DNA of 53,022 bases from an uncultured Pseudomonadales bacterium (GCA_905478195.1 CAJQHM010000093.1:1-53022); one strand, 5' to 3'. Positions 35,179 through 45,183 are shown, numbered from the stretch's first letter. The notes: generated by a model not told the origin, from the sequence alone. Made by a program: numbers and translations.

Positions 35179-36138
35179 CTACTCTGAGGAGTAGGGCAGC
35201 TCCAGAATAGAAACAACGGAGTCAACCTGATTCGAAAGTCGCAGTGGCTGGACTGACTCATCGAGCTCGGCGGGTAAAATAGTCAGTAACTTGGGTTGAT
35301 CAGAGTCCGAATTGCTATACGCCAAAATCTCACCCCTATCGCCTTCTTTGTCGCCATAGACTACTGCGCTGCTACTACCAATCGTATGACTGCTGCTCGC
35401 CAGATGCAGGCGCTTCTTCGCAGTTCCTCGATAAAACATACGCGCCACTATTTCCTGACCGGTGTAACAGCCCTTCTTAAAGTCGATTAATCCCGCTATA
35501 TCGTAGTTAAGTAGCTGAGGTGTGTATTCTGCGCTGAGTGCCGGCGATACATGGATTATTCCGGCCTCGATATCGGCTCGCAGCCATGGCTGCAGATCAG
35601 CGCTCTCCGGCCCGGTAAAGCCTCGAGCGAATGACTCCAAAGCGGATGGCGAGTGAAACCACAATTCAATTCGTTTAGCTGGCCCGAAAATCCTGACGGC
35701 ACAGCAGTGGTCCGTTACAGTCACCTCGTTGGCGTTATTCGGTAGCTTAAGCTCTAGAATCTGCAGTGCTGCATCGACGTCGTTGTCCATAATGCCAAGC
35801 ACTGTAGGTGCTGAATCGGCGTTGCCGTCGCCTGTCTTGTCAGTGTTGGGCACGGTGGTGATCTCGACCTTTGAAAAGACAGCATATTTGTTGAGTGTAG
35901 TGACTATCTCCGCGGCCATGCCCTCGGCACACTGCATAAGATAGTGTTCGCCTTGTTGCAGGAGACGGAAATCGGCGATAACGCGACCCTTTAGATTGCA
36001 TAGCGCGCCGGTTAGGCTTCGCTGCGGTGAGAGCAGTTCTGTATTGCAGCTTAGCTGACCCTGCAGGAAGCTTATGCTATCGGAACCACTGATCTTGATG
36101 AACTCGTAGCTCTTGAGAGGAAATAATCTGTTTCGCAT
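35179..36138 (-). CDS. ygfZ: Folate-binding YgfZ protein (Fe-S cluster/tRNA-modification factor)
   Basis: 319 residues from ATG 36138 (MRNRLFPLKSYEFIKISGSD). It has the GcvT-like fold, with DSISFLQGQLSCNT near the start and the signature KKGCYTGQEIVARMFYRG with the conserved Cys. YgfZ binds tetrahydrofolate and supports certain Fe-S enzymes such as MiaB. The frame continues 27 codons upstream to 36219, but that part carries a tandem repeat (SCDSSCDS) and lies in the divergent promoter region. It is divergent from sdhE-ygfX, the same order as in E. coli. Confidence 0.93.
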   Translation of the reverse strand: MRNRLFPLKSYEFIKISGSDSISFLQGQLSCNTELLSPQRSLTGALCNLKGRVIADFRLLQQGEHYLMQCAEGMAAEIVTTLNKYAVFSKVEITTVPNTDKTGDGNADSAPTVLGIMDNDVDAALQILELKLPNNANEVTVTDHCCAVRIFGPAKRIELWFHSPSALESFARGFTGPESADLQPWLRADIEAGIIHVSPALSAEYTPQLLNYDIAGLIDFKKGCYTGQEIVARMFYRGTAKKRLHLASSSHTIGSSSAVVYGDKEGDRGEILAYSNSDSDQPKLLTILPAELDESVQPLRLSNQVDSVVSILELPYSSE

Positions 36139-36177
36139 AGTTCTCGATGATACAGGGTTGGCTGGTTTCTTAAAATG

Positions 36178-36201
36178 AGAGTCGCAACTAGAGTCGCAAC
36201 T
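36178..36201. repeat. Two exact 12-bp tandem copies
   Basis: AGAGTCGCAACT at 36178-36189 is repeated directly at 36190-36201, in the divergent ygfZ/sdhE promoter region. It could be a tandem operator or simple slippage duplication. Confidence 0.55.
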
Positions 36202-36270
36202 CTGGTCGAAATTACGCATAATTCAATAATGCCGATAACGTTTGCGGCTCACCCCATAGATGGCGACAAA

Positions 36271-36525
36271 ATGCAGGAATTCAACAAGCAAAAAATATTT
36301 TGGCACAGTCGCCGCGGCATGCTGGAGCTAGACTTACTTCTGGTTCCTTTTGCGACTGACGTATTCGAATCTCTTTCTCGCCAAGATCAATTGTTATATG
36401 TCGATTTCCTCAAAGAGGAAGATCAGGATCTGTTCTCTTGGCTGATGCAGCGAGCCGCGCCCAGGGAGTCGCGGTTCGAATCTATTATTCAACAAATATT
36501 GGCTTACAATAGCGACAGAGCCTAA
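36271..36525 (+). CDS. sdhE: Succinate dehydrogenase assembly factor SdhE (YgfY)
   Basis: 84 residues from ATG 36271. MQEFNKQKIFWHSRRGMLEL aligns position for position with remembered E. coli SdhE ([20 protein letters not shown]), including the RGxxE motif needed for covalent FAD attachment to SdhA. DLFSWLMQ is the other family mark. The frame opens upstream at 36175 but those residues are not family-like. The next gene is a YgfX-like membrane protein, its usual operon partner. Confidence 0.93.
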   Translation: MQEFNKQKIFWHSRRGMLELDLLLVPFATDVFESLSRQDQLLYVDFLKEEDQDLFSWLMQRAAPRESRFESIIQQILAYNSDRA

Positions 36526-36567
36526 GATTAAAGTCTAAGACTGTCAGAGACCTATCAGTCAACCCAC

Positions 36568-37047
36568 GTGGCTGTGCTATCGCCCATGTTCATCTGTAAT
36601 TTACGCTGGTCACGACTAGAGCTCGTTTTCGTTAACGTCTGCCACCTAGTTGCTATGGCATCGGTGCTCCATGCCGGTCTGCGCTTATCGCTAGAGATTC
36701 TATTGATTGCAGTTGTTGCTGCGAGCCTCCTAAGCTATCTATCCGATCGATTTCAATTCTTTTATAAGCTGGGGCGGGGCGGCTTGCTGCCGCTGCGGCC
36801 TGCGCTCGTTCTTGGTCAACAATCCGCTAAATTCTATGGCGCCGGTATTGTGCAGGAAACAGCCTTGCCGAACGTAGTCTACATGAGTGAATTTTTGCTG
36901 GTGCTGCGTTTCCGTCCCGAAACAGAAAAGCCCTGGTGTCGGCTCAGGCATCTGGTGTTGTGGCCTGATAGTTTGATTTCTGCTGAGGGCAGACGTTTGC
37001 GTCGATTTCTGCGTTTCGATCTAGTGCAAGAATTGGATCAAATCTAG
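36568..37047 (+). CDS. YgfX (CptA)-like membrane protein
   Basis: 159 residues. Two adjacent membrane helices near the N-terminus (about 16-55, LVFVNVCHLVAMASVLHAGL and LLIAVVAASLLSYL) are followed by a small soluble beta-rich domain ending RRFLRFDLVQELDQI. The topology, size and position directly after sdhE match the E. coli sdhE-ygfX operon. The reading frame starts at GTG 36568; ATG 36586 is an alternative. YgfX in E. coli has been proposed as a toxin on cell-shape proteins and is not a settled assignment. Its stop abuts the convergent nadB stop without a gap. Confidence 0.75.
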   Translation: MAVLSPMFICNLRWSRLELVFVNVCHLVAMASVLHAGLRLSLEILLIAVVAASLLSYLSDRFQFFYKLGRGGLLPLRPALVLGQQSAKFYGAGIVQETALPNVVYMSEFLLVLRFRPETEKPWCRLRHLVLWPDSLISAEGRRLRRFLRFDLVQELDQI

Positions 37048-38703
37048 TTATTCGAAGCTGGAGGGGGTAAGAACGGTATCAACCGGATCGGGGTCGAGCT
37101 GAGGGTAATCCAGCGTGAAGTGTAATCCCCGGCTTTCCTTGCGCTGAATCGAGCAGGCAATAATCAATTCGGAGACCAGCACAAGATTGCGTAATTCCAG
37201 CATGTCTTTGGTTACGCGGTTTTTGGTGTAGTAGTCCTGCACTTCATCGCGCAAGATTCTAATCCGTCGCTCTGCGCGTTGCAGCCTCTCATCGTTTCTC
37301 ACAATCCCGACGAAATCCCACATACAGCGGCGCAGTTCATCCCAGTTGTGTGAGACGAGTACTTCATCTTCAGGTGTGGTGACGCGGCTTTCATCCCAGT
37401 CGGCGATATTGAGTCCGTGTTCTGTGCTGGCTAGTTTAGTTTCTATATCTTGCGCCGCGCCGGAGGCGACTACGAAGCACTCTAGCAGGGAGTTACTGGC
37501 CATACGGTTGGCACCATGCAGGCCAGTGAAGCTGGTTTCGCCAATTGCATACAAATTGTCTATGTCGGTAGCGCCATCTTTGGTCACCATGATGCCCCCG
37601 CAGGTATAGTGAGCTGCAGGCACTACAGGAATTCGATCGCGGGTGATGTCGATGCCGAATTCCAGACAGCGGGTGTAGATCGTTGGAAAACTTTCACGCA
37701 GGAAGTCGGCGCTCTTATGACTGATGTTCAGATAGACACAATCGCAGCCTAGGCGTTTCATCTCATGGTCAATAGCGCGCGCGACTATGTCACGGGGGGC
37801 AAGTTCTTCACGAGAGTCAAATTCTGGCATGAAGCGGCTGCCATCCGGCAGCTCTAATGTGGCGCCCTCGCCGCGAAGCGCTTCGGTAATAAGAAACGAT
37901 TTGGCGTGGGGGTGGAACAGGCAGGTGGGGTGGAACTGATTGAATTCCATATTCGCTACACGGCAGCCGGCGCGCCATGCCATGGCGATGCCATCGCCGC
38001 TAGCGCCATCGGGATTTGTAGTATAGAGGTAGGCTTTGCTTGCGCCACCGGTCGCCAGCGCAACAAATTTGCTCTTTATTAGGTCTACGCTCCCAGATTC
38101 CAGGTTAAGCACGTAGGCGCCCACACAGACGCTCCTAGGGACAGTATTCGGGCTCTGTGTCACTAAGTCTACAGCAGTACAATCGGCCAGAAGCTCAATA
38201 TTAGGGTGGTCTTGTGCGCGCTTTTGCAGTGTTTCGAATACTGCCTTGCCGGTTGCGTCGGTTGCGTGGATTATGCGCCGGTGACTATGCCCGCCTTCCT
38301 GCGTCAGATGCAGCGAACTTAGTTCCTCAGCGATATTCTTTTGGCCTTTATTGAGTCCCATCTCGACGTTTTCTTTGGTCGTAAATGGCACCCCTTGCTC
38401 CACCAGCCAGCGAACCGATTCGGCGCTCTCGGCAACGATGTGTTCAACCATGTCCCGATGACACAGTCCGACGCCAGCTGATAGGGTGTCTGCAACATGG
38501 GAGTCGATGCTGTCGGTCTCATCAAGTACCGCCGCGATACCGCCCTGGGCATAAAATGTGGCGCCTTGATTGAGGTCGCCCTTGCTGAGCACGCCAACTC
38601 GGGCGAAATCTGCTGTTTTCAGGGCGAGAGTGAGTCCTGCAGCGCCGCTGCCGATAATCAGGATATCGAAATCAAGGTGTTTCTGTGTGCGAGAGGAGGT
38701 CAT
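37048..38703 (-). CDS. nadB: L-aspartate oxidase (NAD biosynthesis)
   Basis: 551 residues. It has an FAD-binding Rossmann start ([20 protein letters not shown]), the [13 protein letters not shown] loop, [20 protein letters not shown], the substrate region EFNQFHPTC with [11 protein letters not shown], and the second FAD motif [20 protein letters not shown]. The C-terminal helical domain is complete. It oxidises aspartate to iminoaspartate for quinolinate synthesis. It is divergent from rpoE, the standard gammaproteobacterial arrangement, and converges with ygfX, the stops being directly adjacent. Confidence 0.97.
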   Translation of the reverse strand: MTSSRTQKHLDFDILIIGSGAAGLTLALKTADFARVGVLSKGDLNQGATFYAQGGIAAVLDETDSIDSHVADTLSAGVGLCHRDMVEHIVAESAESVRWLVEQGVPFTTKENVEMGLNKGQKNIAEELSSLHLTQEGGHSHRRIIHATDATGKAVFETLQKRAQDHPNIELLADCTAVDLVTQSPNTVPRSVCVGAYVLNLESGSVDLIKSKFVALATGGASKAYLYTTNPDGASGDGIAMAWRAGCRVANMEFNQFHPTCLFHPHAKSFLITEALRGEGATLELPDGSRFMPEFDSREELAPRDIVARAIDHEMKRLGCDCVYLNISHKSADFLRESFPTIYTRCLEFGIDITRDRIPVVPAAHYTCGGIMVTKDGATDIDNLYAIGETSFTGLHGANRMASNSLLECFVVASGAAQDIETKLASTEHGLNIADWDESRVTTPEDEVLVSHNWDELRRCMWDFVGIVRNDERLQRAERRIRILRDEVQDYYTKNRVTKDMLELRNLVLVSELIIACSIQRKESRGLHFTLDYPQLDPDPVDTVLTPSSFE

Positions 38704-38913
38704 AATATTCAGTCAACTAATTGTTTTAATTGACATTGTTTACGGTCTATTGGTCATAAGAGTAGCGTGATAGGCTAGGATTCCTGCGACCAAAGCACTC
38801 TGGCTAGCAGCATTAGAACGAGGATTCTTGCACAGTTACGGTTAAAATCTCTAGCGCAATAGTGACAAACAGGTATTGAATTGCATAAAACTGTCATAAT
38901 TTGCCCGCTTTCG

Positions 38914-38941
38914 AGAACTTTTATACAAAGACGCTGTCTAT
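38914..38941 (+). promoter_or_regulatory. Predicted sigma-E (AlgU-type) promoter of rpoE
   Basis: AGAACTT (38914-38920), a 15-bp spacer and GTCTAT (38936-38941) match the sigma-E consensus (GGAACTT, N15, GTCTAA) at 11 of 13 positions. The start point would be near 38948, giving a leader of about 64 nt. This indicates positive autoregulation of rpoE, as in E. coli and Pseudomonas. Confidence 0.7.
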
Positions 38942-39011
38942 CGAAGAGAATGAATGCATTTGTTCCCTGTAGTGTCGTTATATAACCCCAGCAATAGTGG
39001 AGTTGGAACAG

Positions 39012-39584
39012 ATGTCAGAGGATACGGATCAACAATTAGTTGACCGGGTTTTAAACGGCAATAAAAAAGCATTTAACTTATTGGTTTTGCGTTATCAGCA
39101 TCGAGTTTCTGCCCTGATTGGGCGCTTTGTACACGATTCTCACGACGCTGAAGATGTTTGCCAGGAGGCCTTCATCAAAGCCTATAGAGCCCTGCCTCTA
39201 TTTCGCAGCGATAGTGCCTTCTACACGTGGTTGTATAGAATAGCCGTGAATACGGCGAAGAATCACCTAGTCTCAAAGAATCGAAGACCACCTGCGACTG
39301 ATGTAGAGGTAGAGGACGCCGAGCAGAGTGAAGTCGGTAGCGTACTGAGGGAAATTGAAAACCCGGAAAGTAAGCTGGCTACAGCGAAGCTAAAATTGGC
39401 GATTGAGCAGGCGATAGAAGATTTACCGGAAGATTTACGCACCGCATTTACCCTGCGCGAATTTTCAGGGCTTAGTTACGAAGACATTACGGAAGTAATG
39501 GATTGTCCGGTAGGAACAGTGCGATCACGAATCTTCCGGGCCAGAGAATCAATAGACAAGAAAATTAGAAAGCTACTTGAGTAA
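39012..39584 (+). CDS. rpoE: RNA polymerase sigma-E factor (RpoE/AlgU)
   Basis: 190 residues from ATG 39012 (MSEDTDQQLVDRVLNGNKKA); a GTG at 38997 is also in frame. Region 2 reads FNLLVLRYQHRVSALIGRFV and EDVCQEAFIKAYRALPLFRS, then FYTWLYRIAVNTAKNHL. Region 4 reads LPEDLRTAFTLREFSGLSYE with the HTH in GTVRSRIFRARE. It directs the envelope-stress regulon and is held at the membrane by RseA, encoded 45 bp downstream. Its own promoter appears to be sigma-E type. Confidence 0.97.
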   Translation: MSEDTDQQLVDRVLNGNKKAFNLLVLRYQHRVSALIGRFVHDSHDAEDVCQEAFIKAYRALPLFRSDSAFYTWLYRIAVNTAKNHLVSKNRRPPATDVEVEDAEQSEVGSVLREIENPESKLATAKLKLAIEQAIEDLPEDLRTAFTLREFSGLSYEDITEVMDCPVGTVRSRIFRARESIDKKIRKLLE

Positions 39585-39629
39585 ATCTTTCTAATCTTCT
39601 GAAAAGTAAGAAAATATTAGGGGTGCTCA

Positions 39630-40223
39630 ATGAGCCAAATCGAAAAAGAAACAGTATCTGCATTACTAGATAACGAGGCAGATGACTTGGAGTTGCGGCG
39701 CTTTCTAAAATCTTCTGAACAGGACCCTAGCCTGCTCGAAACATGGGAACGTTACAGTCTGGTTCAATCCGTTCTCCATGAATCAGCCCAGCCAGTTAGT
39801 TCCAGCTTTAGCGAGCGGATCGCCGCTCAAATCGAACAGGAAGCCCCTCTAACTGCAATTCCCTCTGTGGCGGCACCAATCGCGTGGAAAGAAAGCTTGA
39901 GTAAGATCGCAATTGCCGCCTCAGTGGCTGCCGTTTTTCTAGTCGCAGTTCAGTTCAATCTGGATAGCGGCCCAGGCTCTGCGGCTGTACCTGTACTTGC
40001 GAGTCAGTCTATCGAGAACAATGCAGCGCCCGTTATTGAACCGCTGGCAGCGCCAACACTGCTAGCCGAATCAAATGGCAATGCAGCCTTTACGGTCGAT
40101 GGCGGTGTGGTGCGTCAATATATCGATAGTCTGACGCTCGACGATGAAGAGCCCGTGCGCGTAGAGCACATTCAGGATTCTCCTCTCTATCGCCTGGTAA
40201 ACGACCTGCAAGTAAAGTTCTAG
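39630..40223 (+). CDS. rseA: Anti-sigma-E factor RseA/MucA
   Basis: 197 residues. The cytoplasmic N-terminal domain binds the sigma factor (KETVSALLDNEADDLELRRF, WERYSLVQSVLH). One membrane helix lies at about 90-108 (SKIAIAASVAAVFLVAVQF), and the periplasmic part has the DegS/RseP-type cleavage region and a short C-terminus. Sequential proteolysis of such proteins frees sigma-E during envelope stress. In E. coli and Pseudomonas rseB/mucB, which protects the periplasmic part, follows; here it does not, and the next gene is a DegP-like protease. Confidence 0.92.
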   Translation: MSQIEKETVSALLDNEADDLELRRFLKSSEQDPSLLETWERYSLVQSVLHESAQPVSSSFSERIAAQIEQEAPLTAIPSVAAPIAWKESLSKIAIAASVAAVFLVAVQFNLDSGPGSAAVPVLASQSIENNAAPVIEPLAAPTLLAESNGNAAFTVDGGVVRQYIDSLTLDDEEPVRVEHIQDSPLYRLVNDLQVKF

Positions 40224-40262
40224 TCCACCTCCAGTTTAGATCCAGATTGCCTTACCACCCGC

Positions 40263-40279
40263 TGCAAGCTCGGCTTGCA
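40263..40279. repeat. Small perfect hairpin between rseA and the protease gene
   Basis: TGCAAGC, loop TCG and GCTTGCA, 40 bp after the rseA stop, in the 204-bp gap before the protease ATG. No T-run follows, so it may slow or stabilise RNA ends, not terminate fully. Confidence 0.4.
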
Positions 40280-40427
40280 CGCTCCCCCTGTGCTAAAGTA
40301 TAAACTCGATGCGGGTTCTTCTTCGGCCTAAGGCAGCTTGCCGAGGGGACCTAACTCAGTGTCTTTTAATGATCTTTTAATAGTTTTTGAGTACTCCTTC
40401 AGTTGTCTATGGACGCGGAAATCTTTT

Positions 40428-41852
40428 ATGCGAATTTTTAGTGAAACAAACCTTAAATTGTCATCTAGTCTGGTAGCCCTAACATTATTTCTCTTAAGCA
40501 GCGGTGGTGCCTACGCGGCGGCGGGTCTGCCGAATTTTGCCGATCTGGTAGAAAGCAATGCTCCCTCTATTGTTGAGATTTCCACTACCCGCAGCGTTTC
40601 CACTCGAAGCCAGCTGGGTGACGATGAAATCGAAGAACTCTTGCGACGACTTAACCCGGGCCAGGATCCTAATTTGGATATCGAGGGTCTGCCGGAACAG
40701 CGCCAGCGTGGGGCTGTAGGCTCAGGCTTTCTGATTTCCTCCGATGGCTACGTCATGACCAACAATCACGTAGTGGCGGATGCCGATGAAATTCAGGTCA
40801 GCCTGAATGATAGAAGAGTCTATGATGCCAGGGTTATTGGCTTGGACGAGCCCTCCGACCTTGCCTTGTTAAAGATTGACGCGACGGACTTACCCTATGT
40901 CGAGTTTGGTGATTCCGATAGTCTTCGCGTAGGTGATTGGGTGCTGGCCATCGGTTCCCCCTTTGGTTTAGAGTTTTCTGCTGCTGCGGGTATCGTCAGC
41001 GCTAAAGGGCGTTCGATGCCGGGCAGGTCGACGTATAACTATATGTCATTTATTCAGACCGACGTGGCCATCAATCAGGGCAATTCAGGCGGCCCCCTAT
41101 TTAATCTGGAAGGCGATGTCATCGGGATTAACTCGCAGATACTTAGCAGTACCGGCGGATCTAATGGCATTTCTTTCTCCATTCCCAGTAATGTGGCGAT
41201 GAATGTCATGGAGCAACTGCGTGATACCGGCGCAGTGGAGCGTGGCCTGCTAGGCGTGCGTATGCGGGAAGTGGATTACGCCCTCGCAGAAATTTTTGGC
41301 ATGGAAAGGCCGCGTGGAGCCTTCGTCGATGACGTACAGATTGAAAGTCCGGCGGCAGAGGGTGGTGTGCTCATCGAAGACATCATCGTCGAATTCAACG
41401 GACACGATATTGAACATTTTACCGATCTGCCGTTCTATGTGGGCCAGTATAGACCCGGTACCGAGTCCAGGATGCGGGTTTATCGCGAAGGTGAGTTGCG
41501 AAATCTGACCGTGGTGCTAGGAAGTTCGCCTACCAACAATGTCGCAGTTATCGAGCCGGAAGTGGTTCGCGAGAGAAGTAATCCCCTTGGTTTTCGCATC
41601 AGCGAGTTAAGTGACGATATGCGCAGAGTAACGGGACTTAGCGGTGTGCAGATAGCTGAGCTGAATGAAGGTCCGGGTCGTGAGGCAGGCTTGCTAGTGG
41701 GGGATGTAATCGTATCCTTGAACCGGCAGGAGATCGATTCCGCCGACAAGTTTGCCAGTGTGGCGAGCAACCTACCGGAGTCTGGTTTCGTTTCAGTTCG
41801 CATAGTACGGGAAGGCCAGGGCACCACGATGGCACTTGAATTAGCCCCCTAG
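40428..41852 (+). CDS. mucD: Periplasmic serine protease/chaperone, DegP/MucD family
   Basis: 474 residues from ATG 40428; the frame opens upstream at 40338 but the signal peptide starts here (LSSSLVALTLFLLSSGGAYA). A trypsin-like domain follows with His114 (TNNHVVA), Asp144 (EPSDLALLKI) and Ser220 (INQGNSGGPL). Two PDZ domains follow (about 265-360 and 390-470). MucD acts in the periplasm to degrade or fold misfolded envelope proteins and limits sigma-E activation. It is the last gene of the rpoE-rseA-mucD set; I see no separate sigma-E promoter before it. Confidence 0.94.
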   Translation: MRIFSETNLKLSSSLVALTLFLLSSGGAYAAAGLPNFADLVESNAPSIVEISTTRSVSTRSQLGDDEIEELLRRLNPGQDPNLDIEGLPEQRQRGAVGSGFLISSDGYVMTNNHVVADADEIQVSLNDRRVYDARVIGLDEPSDLALLKIDATDLPYVEFGDSDSLRVGDWVLAIGSPFGLEFSAAAGIVSAKGRSMPGRSTYNYMSFIQTDVAINQGNSGGPLFNLEGDVIGINSQILSSTGGSNGISFSIPSNVAMNVMEQLRDTGAVERGLLGVRMREVDYALAEIFGMERPRGAFVDDVQIESPAAEGGVLIEDIIVEFNGHDIEHFTDLPFYVGQYRPGTESRMRVYREGELRNLTVVLGSSPTNNVAVIEPEVVRERSNPLGFRISELSDDMRRVTGLSGVQIAELNEGPGREAGLLVGDVIVSLNRQEIDSADKFASVASNLPESGFVSVRIVREGQGTTMALELAP

Positions 41853-41874
41853 AATCTAGCGCGGCGATTAGTCT

Positions 41875-41901
41875 ATGGGGCCTGCTGCTTGCAGGCCCCA
41901 T
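41875..41901. terminator. Perfect 11-bp hairpin between mucD and lepA
   Basis: ATGGGGCCTGC (41875-41885), loop TGCTT and GCAGGCCCCAT (41891-41901), 22 bp after the mucD stop. It is GC-rich and stable but has no T-run, so it may be a factor-assisted terminator or a protective 3' stem. Confidence 0.5.
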
Positions 41902-42012
41902 GATGCGCGGCTCAACTGCGTAAACTTCCTGACACCCGGTCACATTTGCTGTAGACTTGCCCGCTAATTTACTACCTGTCCCAATCCTCAAAACTAGTGA
42001 CTCAACTGCTCC

Positions 42013-43812
42013 TTGACTGACCTAAGCCACATTCGAAACTTTTCGATCATCGCCCATATTGACCACGGTAAATCGACGCTTGCCGATCGGTTTATTCAAA
42101 TGTGCGGTGGATTGACCGAACGGGAAATGGACTCTCAAATACTCGATACCCTCGATATCGAGCGCGAGCGCGGAATTACAATCAAGGCGCAGAGCGTTAC
42201 GCTGCACTACGATGCCCTCGATGGTAAACGCTACCAACTAAATTTTATCGATACGCCAGGCCATGTGGACTTCACCTATGAGGTGTCCCGTTCTCTCGCC
42301 GCCTGCGAAGGCGCCTTGCTGGTCGTAGATGCGGGGCAGGGTGTGGAGGCGCAGTCTGTTGCGACTTGCTACACGGCTATTGAGCAGGGGCTGGAAGTTA
42401 TCCCAGTGCTTAACAAGATGGATCTGCCTCAGGCAGAGCCGGATCGCGTCCGTGTAGAAATCGAAGAGATCATTGGTATCGATGCGCAAGATGCGGTGTG
42501 CGCCAGCGCGAAGACGGGTCTGGGCATTGACGAAATTCTCGAACAGATTATCACCAAGATTCCTCCCCCCGAGGGCGACCGCGATGCAGACCTGCAGGCG
42601 CTTATTATCGACTCCTGGTTCGATAATTATCTGGGTGTTGTGTCTCTGGTACGGGTAATGGCTGGCACTCTGAATAAGGGTGATAAGATCATCGCCAAGT
42701 CCTTGGGCAAGTCTCATGTTGTGGATAGCGTCGGAATATTCACGCCGAAACGAACCGAGACTGGATCCCTGGCTGCAGGCGAGGTTGGTTTCATCGTAGC
42801 CGGTATCAAAGAGATTCTCGGCGCGCCGGTAGGCGACACGATAACGCTGGCAAAGACGCCGGATGTGGAAGCGTTGGCCGGTTTTAGAAAAATTCAGCCC
42901 CAGGTCTATGCCGGATTATTTCCGGTATCGTCCGATGATTTTGAAAATTTTCGCGATGCCTTGTCGAAGTTGACACTTAACGATGCGTCGCTGCAGTACG
43001 AGCCCGAAAACTCCGATGCGCTTGGTTTCGGTTTCCGCTGTGGTTTCCTCGGCATGTTGCACATGGAAATTATTCAGGAGAGATTAGAACGTGAATATGA
43101 TCTTTCTCTCATTACTACGGCGCCCACAGTTGTCTATGAGGTGCTGCTCGAGAATGGCGAAACACTCATGGTCGACAGTCCATCGAGGCTGCCTGCGGTT
43201 ACATCAATCGCTGAGATGCGTGAGCCTATAGTAAAAGCGAATATATTGGTTCCGCAGGAGCATCTAGGCAATGTAATTACGCTTTGTGTCGGCAGGCGCG
43301 GCGTCCAGAAAGATATGCAGTTTATTGGAAAGCAGGTTTCGCTGACTTATGAACTGCCTATGAATGAGGTAGTGCTGGATTTCTTCGACAAGCTTAAATC
43401 GACCAGCCGAGGATATGCGTCATTAGACTACCAGTTCGAAAGGTTTGAACAGGCGAATTTAGTGCGTTTAGATATCCTCATTAATGGCGATAAAGTAGAT
43501 GCGCTCGCCATAATTGTGCACCGGGATCATGCGCCTAACAAGGCTCGCGCACTGGTAGAGAAAATGAAGGAATTAATACCAAGACAGCTCTACGATGTGG
43601 CTATTCAGGCAGCGATAGGCGGGCAGATCATCTCAAGACAGACGGTCAAGGCGCTGCGAAAAAATGTCACTGCTAAATGTTATGGTGGTGATGTGTCACG
43701 AAAGAAAAAGTTACTCGAGAAACAGAAGGCGGGTAAGAAGCGCATGAAGCAGGTTGGTAATGTTGAAGTGCCGCAGGAAGCATTTCTGGCGGTATTAAAA
43801 GTCGATAGTTAA
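42013..43812 (+). CDS. lepA: Elongation factor 4 (LepA)
   Basis: 599 residues with TTG at 42013 as the start ([20 protein letters not shown]), matching the Pseudomonas-type N-terminus; no good Shine-Dalgarno precedes it. GTPase motifs: AHIDHGKST (G1), RERGITI (G2), DTPGH (G3), NKMD (G4) and SAK (G5). The EF-G-like domains II, III and V and the LepA-specific C-terminal domain ([40 protein letters not shown]) are complete. LepA affects translation initiation and elongation under stress and 30S maturation. It is normally followed by lepB, as here. Confidence 0.96.
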   Translation: MTDLSHIRNFSIIAHIDHGKSTLADRFIQMCGGLTEREMDSQILDTLDIERERGITIKAQSVTLHYDALDGKRYQLNFIDTPGHVDFTYEVSRSLAACEGALLVVDAGQGVEAQSVATCYTAIEQGLEVIPVLNKMDLPQAEPDRVRVEIEEIIGIDAQDAVCASAKTGLGIDEILEQIITKIPPPEGDRDADLQALIIDSWFDNYLGVVSLVRVMAGTLNKGDKIIAKSLGKSHVVDSVGIFTPKRTETGSLAAGEVGFIVAGIKEILGAPVGDTITLAKTPDVEALAGFRKIQPQVYAGLFPVSSDDFENFRDALSKLTLNDASLQYEPENSDALGFGFRCGFLGMLHMEIIQERLEREYDLSLITTAPTVVYEVLLENGETLMVDSPSRLPAVTSIAEMREPIVKANILVPQEHLGNVITLCVGRRGVQKDMQFIGKQVSLTYELPMNEVVLDFFDKLKSTSRGYASLDYQFERFEQANLVRLDILINGDKVDALAIIVHRDHAPNKARALVEKMKELIPRQLYDVAIQAAIGGQIISRQTVKALRKNVTAKCYGGDVSRKKKLLEKQKAGKKRMKQVGNVEVPQEAFLAVLKVDS

Positions 43813-43865
43813 TCTCTGATGCGGCGCAGGCGTAGCAACTTTTCTACATTTAAAAGTAAAGCGAA

Positions 43866-44705
43866 ATGGATATAGATTTTTCTCTGGTATTGGTCTGTCT
43901 CGTTGGAGCCTGCGGCGTGGTATGGCTTATCGATAGCCTGTTTATTAAAAAGCACCGCGTGCAAGCAATAGCAGATTTCGAGGCGACACAGGCCAAGGGT
44001 AAAAGCGAAGACGAGGTCTCCCTGACTGTTGCCGGCTTATCCCAAGAGCCCATCATCGTCGAATACGCCAAATCATTTTTCCCTGTACTGCTGATCGTAT
44101 TGGTGCTCCGTTCATTTTTGGTAGAACCGTTCCAGATACCTACCGGTTCTATGATTCCGACGCTGGAAGTCGGCGATTTTATTTTGGTAAACAAATATGC
44201 CTATGGCGTCAGGCTTCCTGTGCTTGGGACTAAGCTTGTCGATGTAGCTGATCCTGAGCGCGGGGACGTAATGGTTTTCATACCCCCACATGTAAATAGC
44301 TATTATATTAAGCGAGTAATTGGCCTTCCGGGCGATACAATAAGATATGAAGATAAGCGGCTTTTCGTCAATGGAGAGCTAATTAGTGAAGAGTTTGTTG
44401 AAGATATTGTTATCGATACAAATTTGGGGGAGTTGGCGGGCACCTTACATCAAGAGACAATCAACGGTGTCGAGCACGCTACTCAGCATATATCAGGGGT
44501 AAACCGGCAGCGCTCGCGGACGACTTGGGTTATTCCAAATGGCCACTACTTCATGATGGGTGACAACCGCGACAATAGTAGTGACAGTCGCGAATGGGGA
44601 GCGGTTTCAGAGAAAGACATAGTCGGAAGGGCGATAGCTGTCTGGATGCACAAGGAGCCGGGCTTGAATTTGCCAAGTTTCGCTAGAAATCAGCGAATTA
44701 AGTAA
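43866..44705 (+). CDS. lepB: Signal peptidase I
   Basis: 279 residues. Two N-terminal membrane helices (about 5-25 and 70-86) precede the periplasmic catalytic domain. Catalytic Ser95 is in IPTGSMIPTLEVGDFILVNK and the general-base Lys149 in YYIKRVIGLPGD; MMGDNRDNSSDSREWG is box E. It removes signal peptides from exported proteins at the outer face of the inner membrane. It begins 53 bp after lepA and is followed by a DUF4845 protein gene and rnc, the Pseudomonas-type order. Confidence 0.97.
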   Translation: MDIDFSLVLVCLVGACGVVWLIDSLFIKKHRVQAIADFEATQAKGKSEDEVSLTVAGLSQEPIIVEYAKSFFPVLLIVLVLRSFLVEPFQIPTGSMIPTLEVGDFILVNKYAYGVRLPVLGTKLVDVADPERGDVMVFIPPHVNSYYIKRVIGLPGDTIRYEDKRLFVNGELISEEFVEDIVIDTNLGELAGTLHQETINGVEHATQHISGVNRQRSRTTWVIPNGHYFMMGDNRDNSSDSREWGAVSEKDIVGRAIAVWMHKEPGLNLPSFARNQRIK

Positions 44706-44805
44706 CGAAATTGTGATAGCTGTAGCGGATTTGCATCAGACAAAGTCCTAGGCTATGTAGTACGGAGTGTACTTACACACTATTAACTGTCCAGCGGGTG
44801 AGAGC

Positions 44806-45183
44806 ATGAAGCAATTAAATAAAAAGAGCCTTCGACATCAAGTGGGCGCTTCTAAGTTTGGCCTGTTGATGATCTTCATTCTATTGGCTGTATTTTTTAC
44901 CTTTGGCCTAAAGGTAGTCCCGCTCTATGTAGATCACAATTTGGTCACCGGCATTCGTGGAGAGCTAATAGAAAATGGCGAGGCGGAAAATATGACAGTG
45001 ACCGATATTCGACAACGTGTATCAAACACATTGCGTATCAATAACATCACGGATTTTGACCTCTCTAACATCACCTTACGTAAAGAGAGCGACCAAGCCA
45101 TTATCTCGATAGCCTACGAGCGTCGGGTCGAGTTAATAGCGAATCTCGATGTGGTGGCGAAATTCGATACTGTTTTACGATAG
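44806..45183 (+). CDS. DUF4845 single-pass membrane protein
   Basis: 125 residues from ATG 44806, with GGGTGAGAG before it. A membrane helix (about 14-33, FGLLMIFILLAVFFTFGLKV) is followed by a short extracytoplasmic domain (YVDHNLVTGIRGELIENGEA and on) that looks pilin-like in topology. DUF4845 genes regularly lie between lepB and rnc in Pseudomonas-type genomes; the role is unknown. Its stop is immediately followed by the rnc ATG. Confidence 0.88.
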   Translation: MKQLNKKSLRHQVGASKFGLLMIFILLAVFFTFGLKVVPLYVDHNLVTGIRGELIENGEAENMTVTDIRQRVSNTLRINNITDFDLSNITLRKESDQAIISIAYERRVELIANLDVVAKFDTVLR

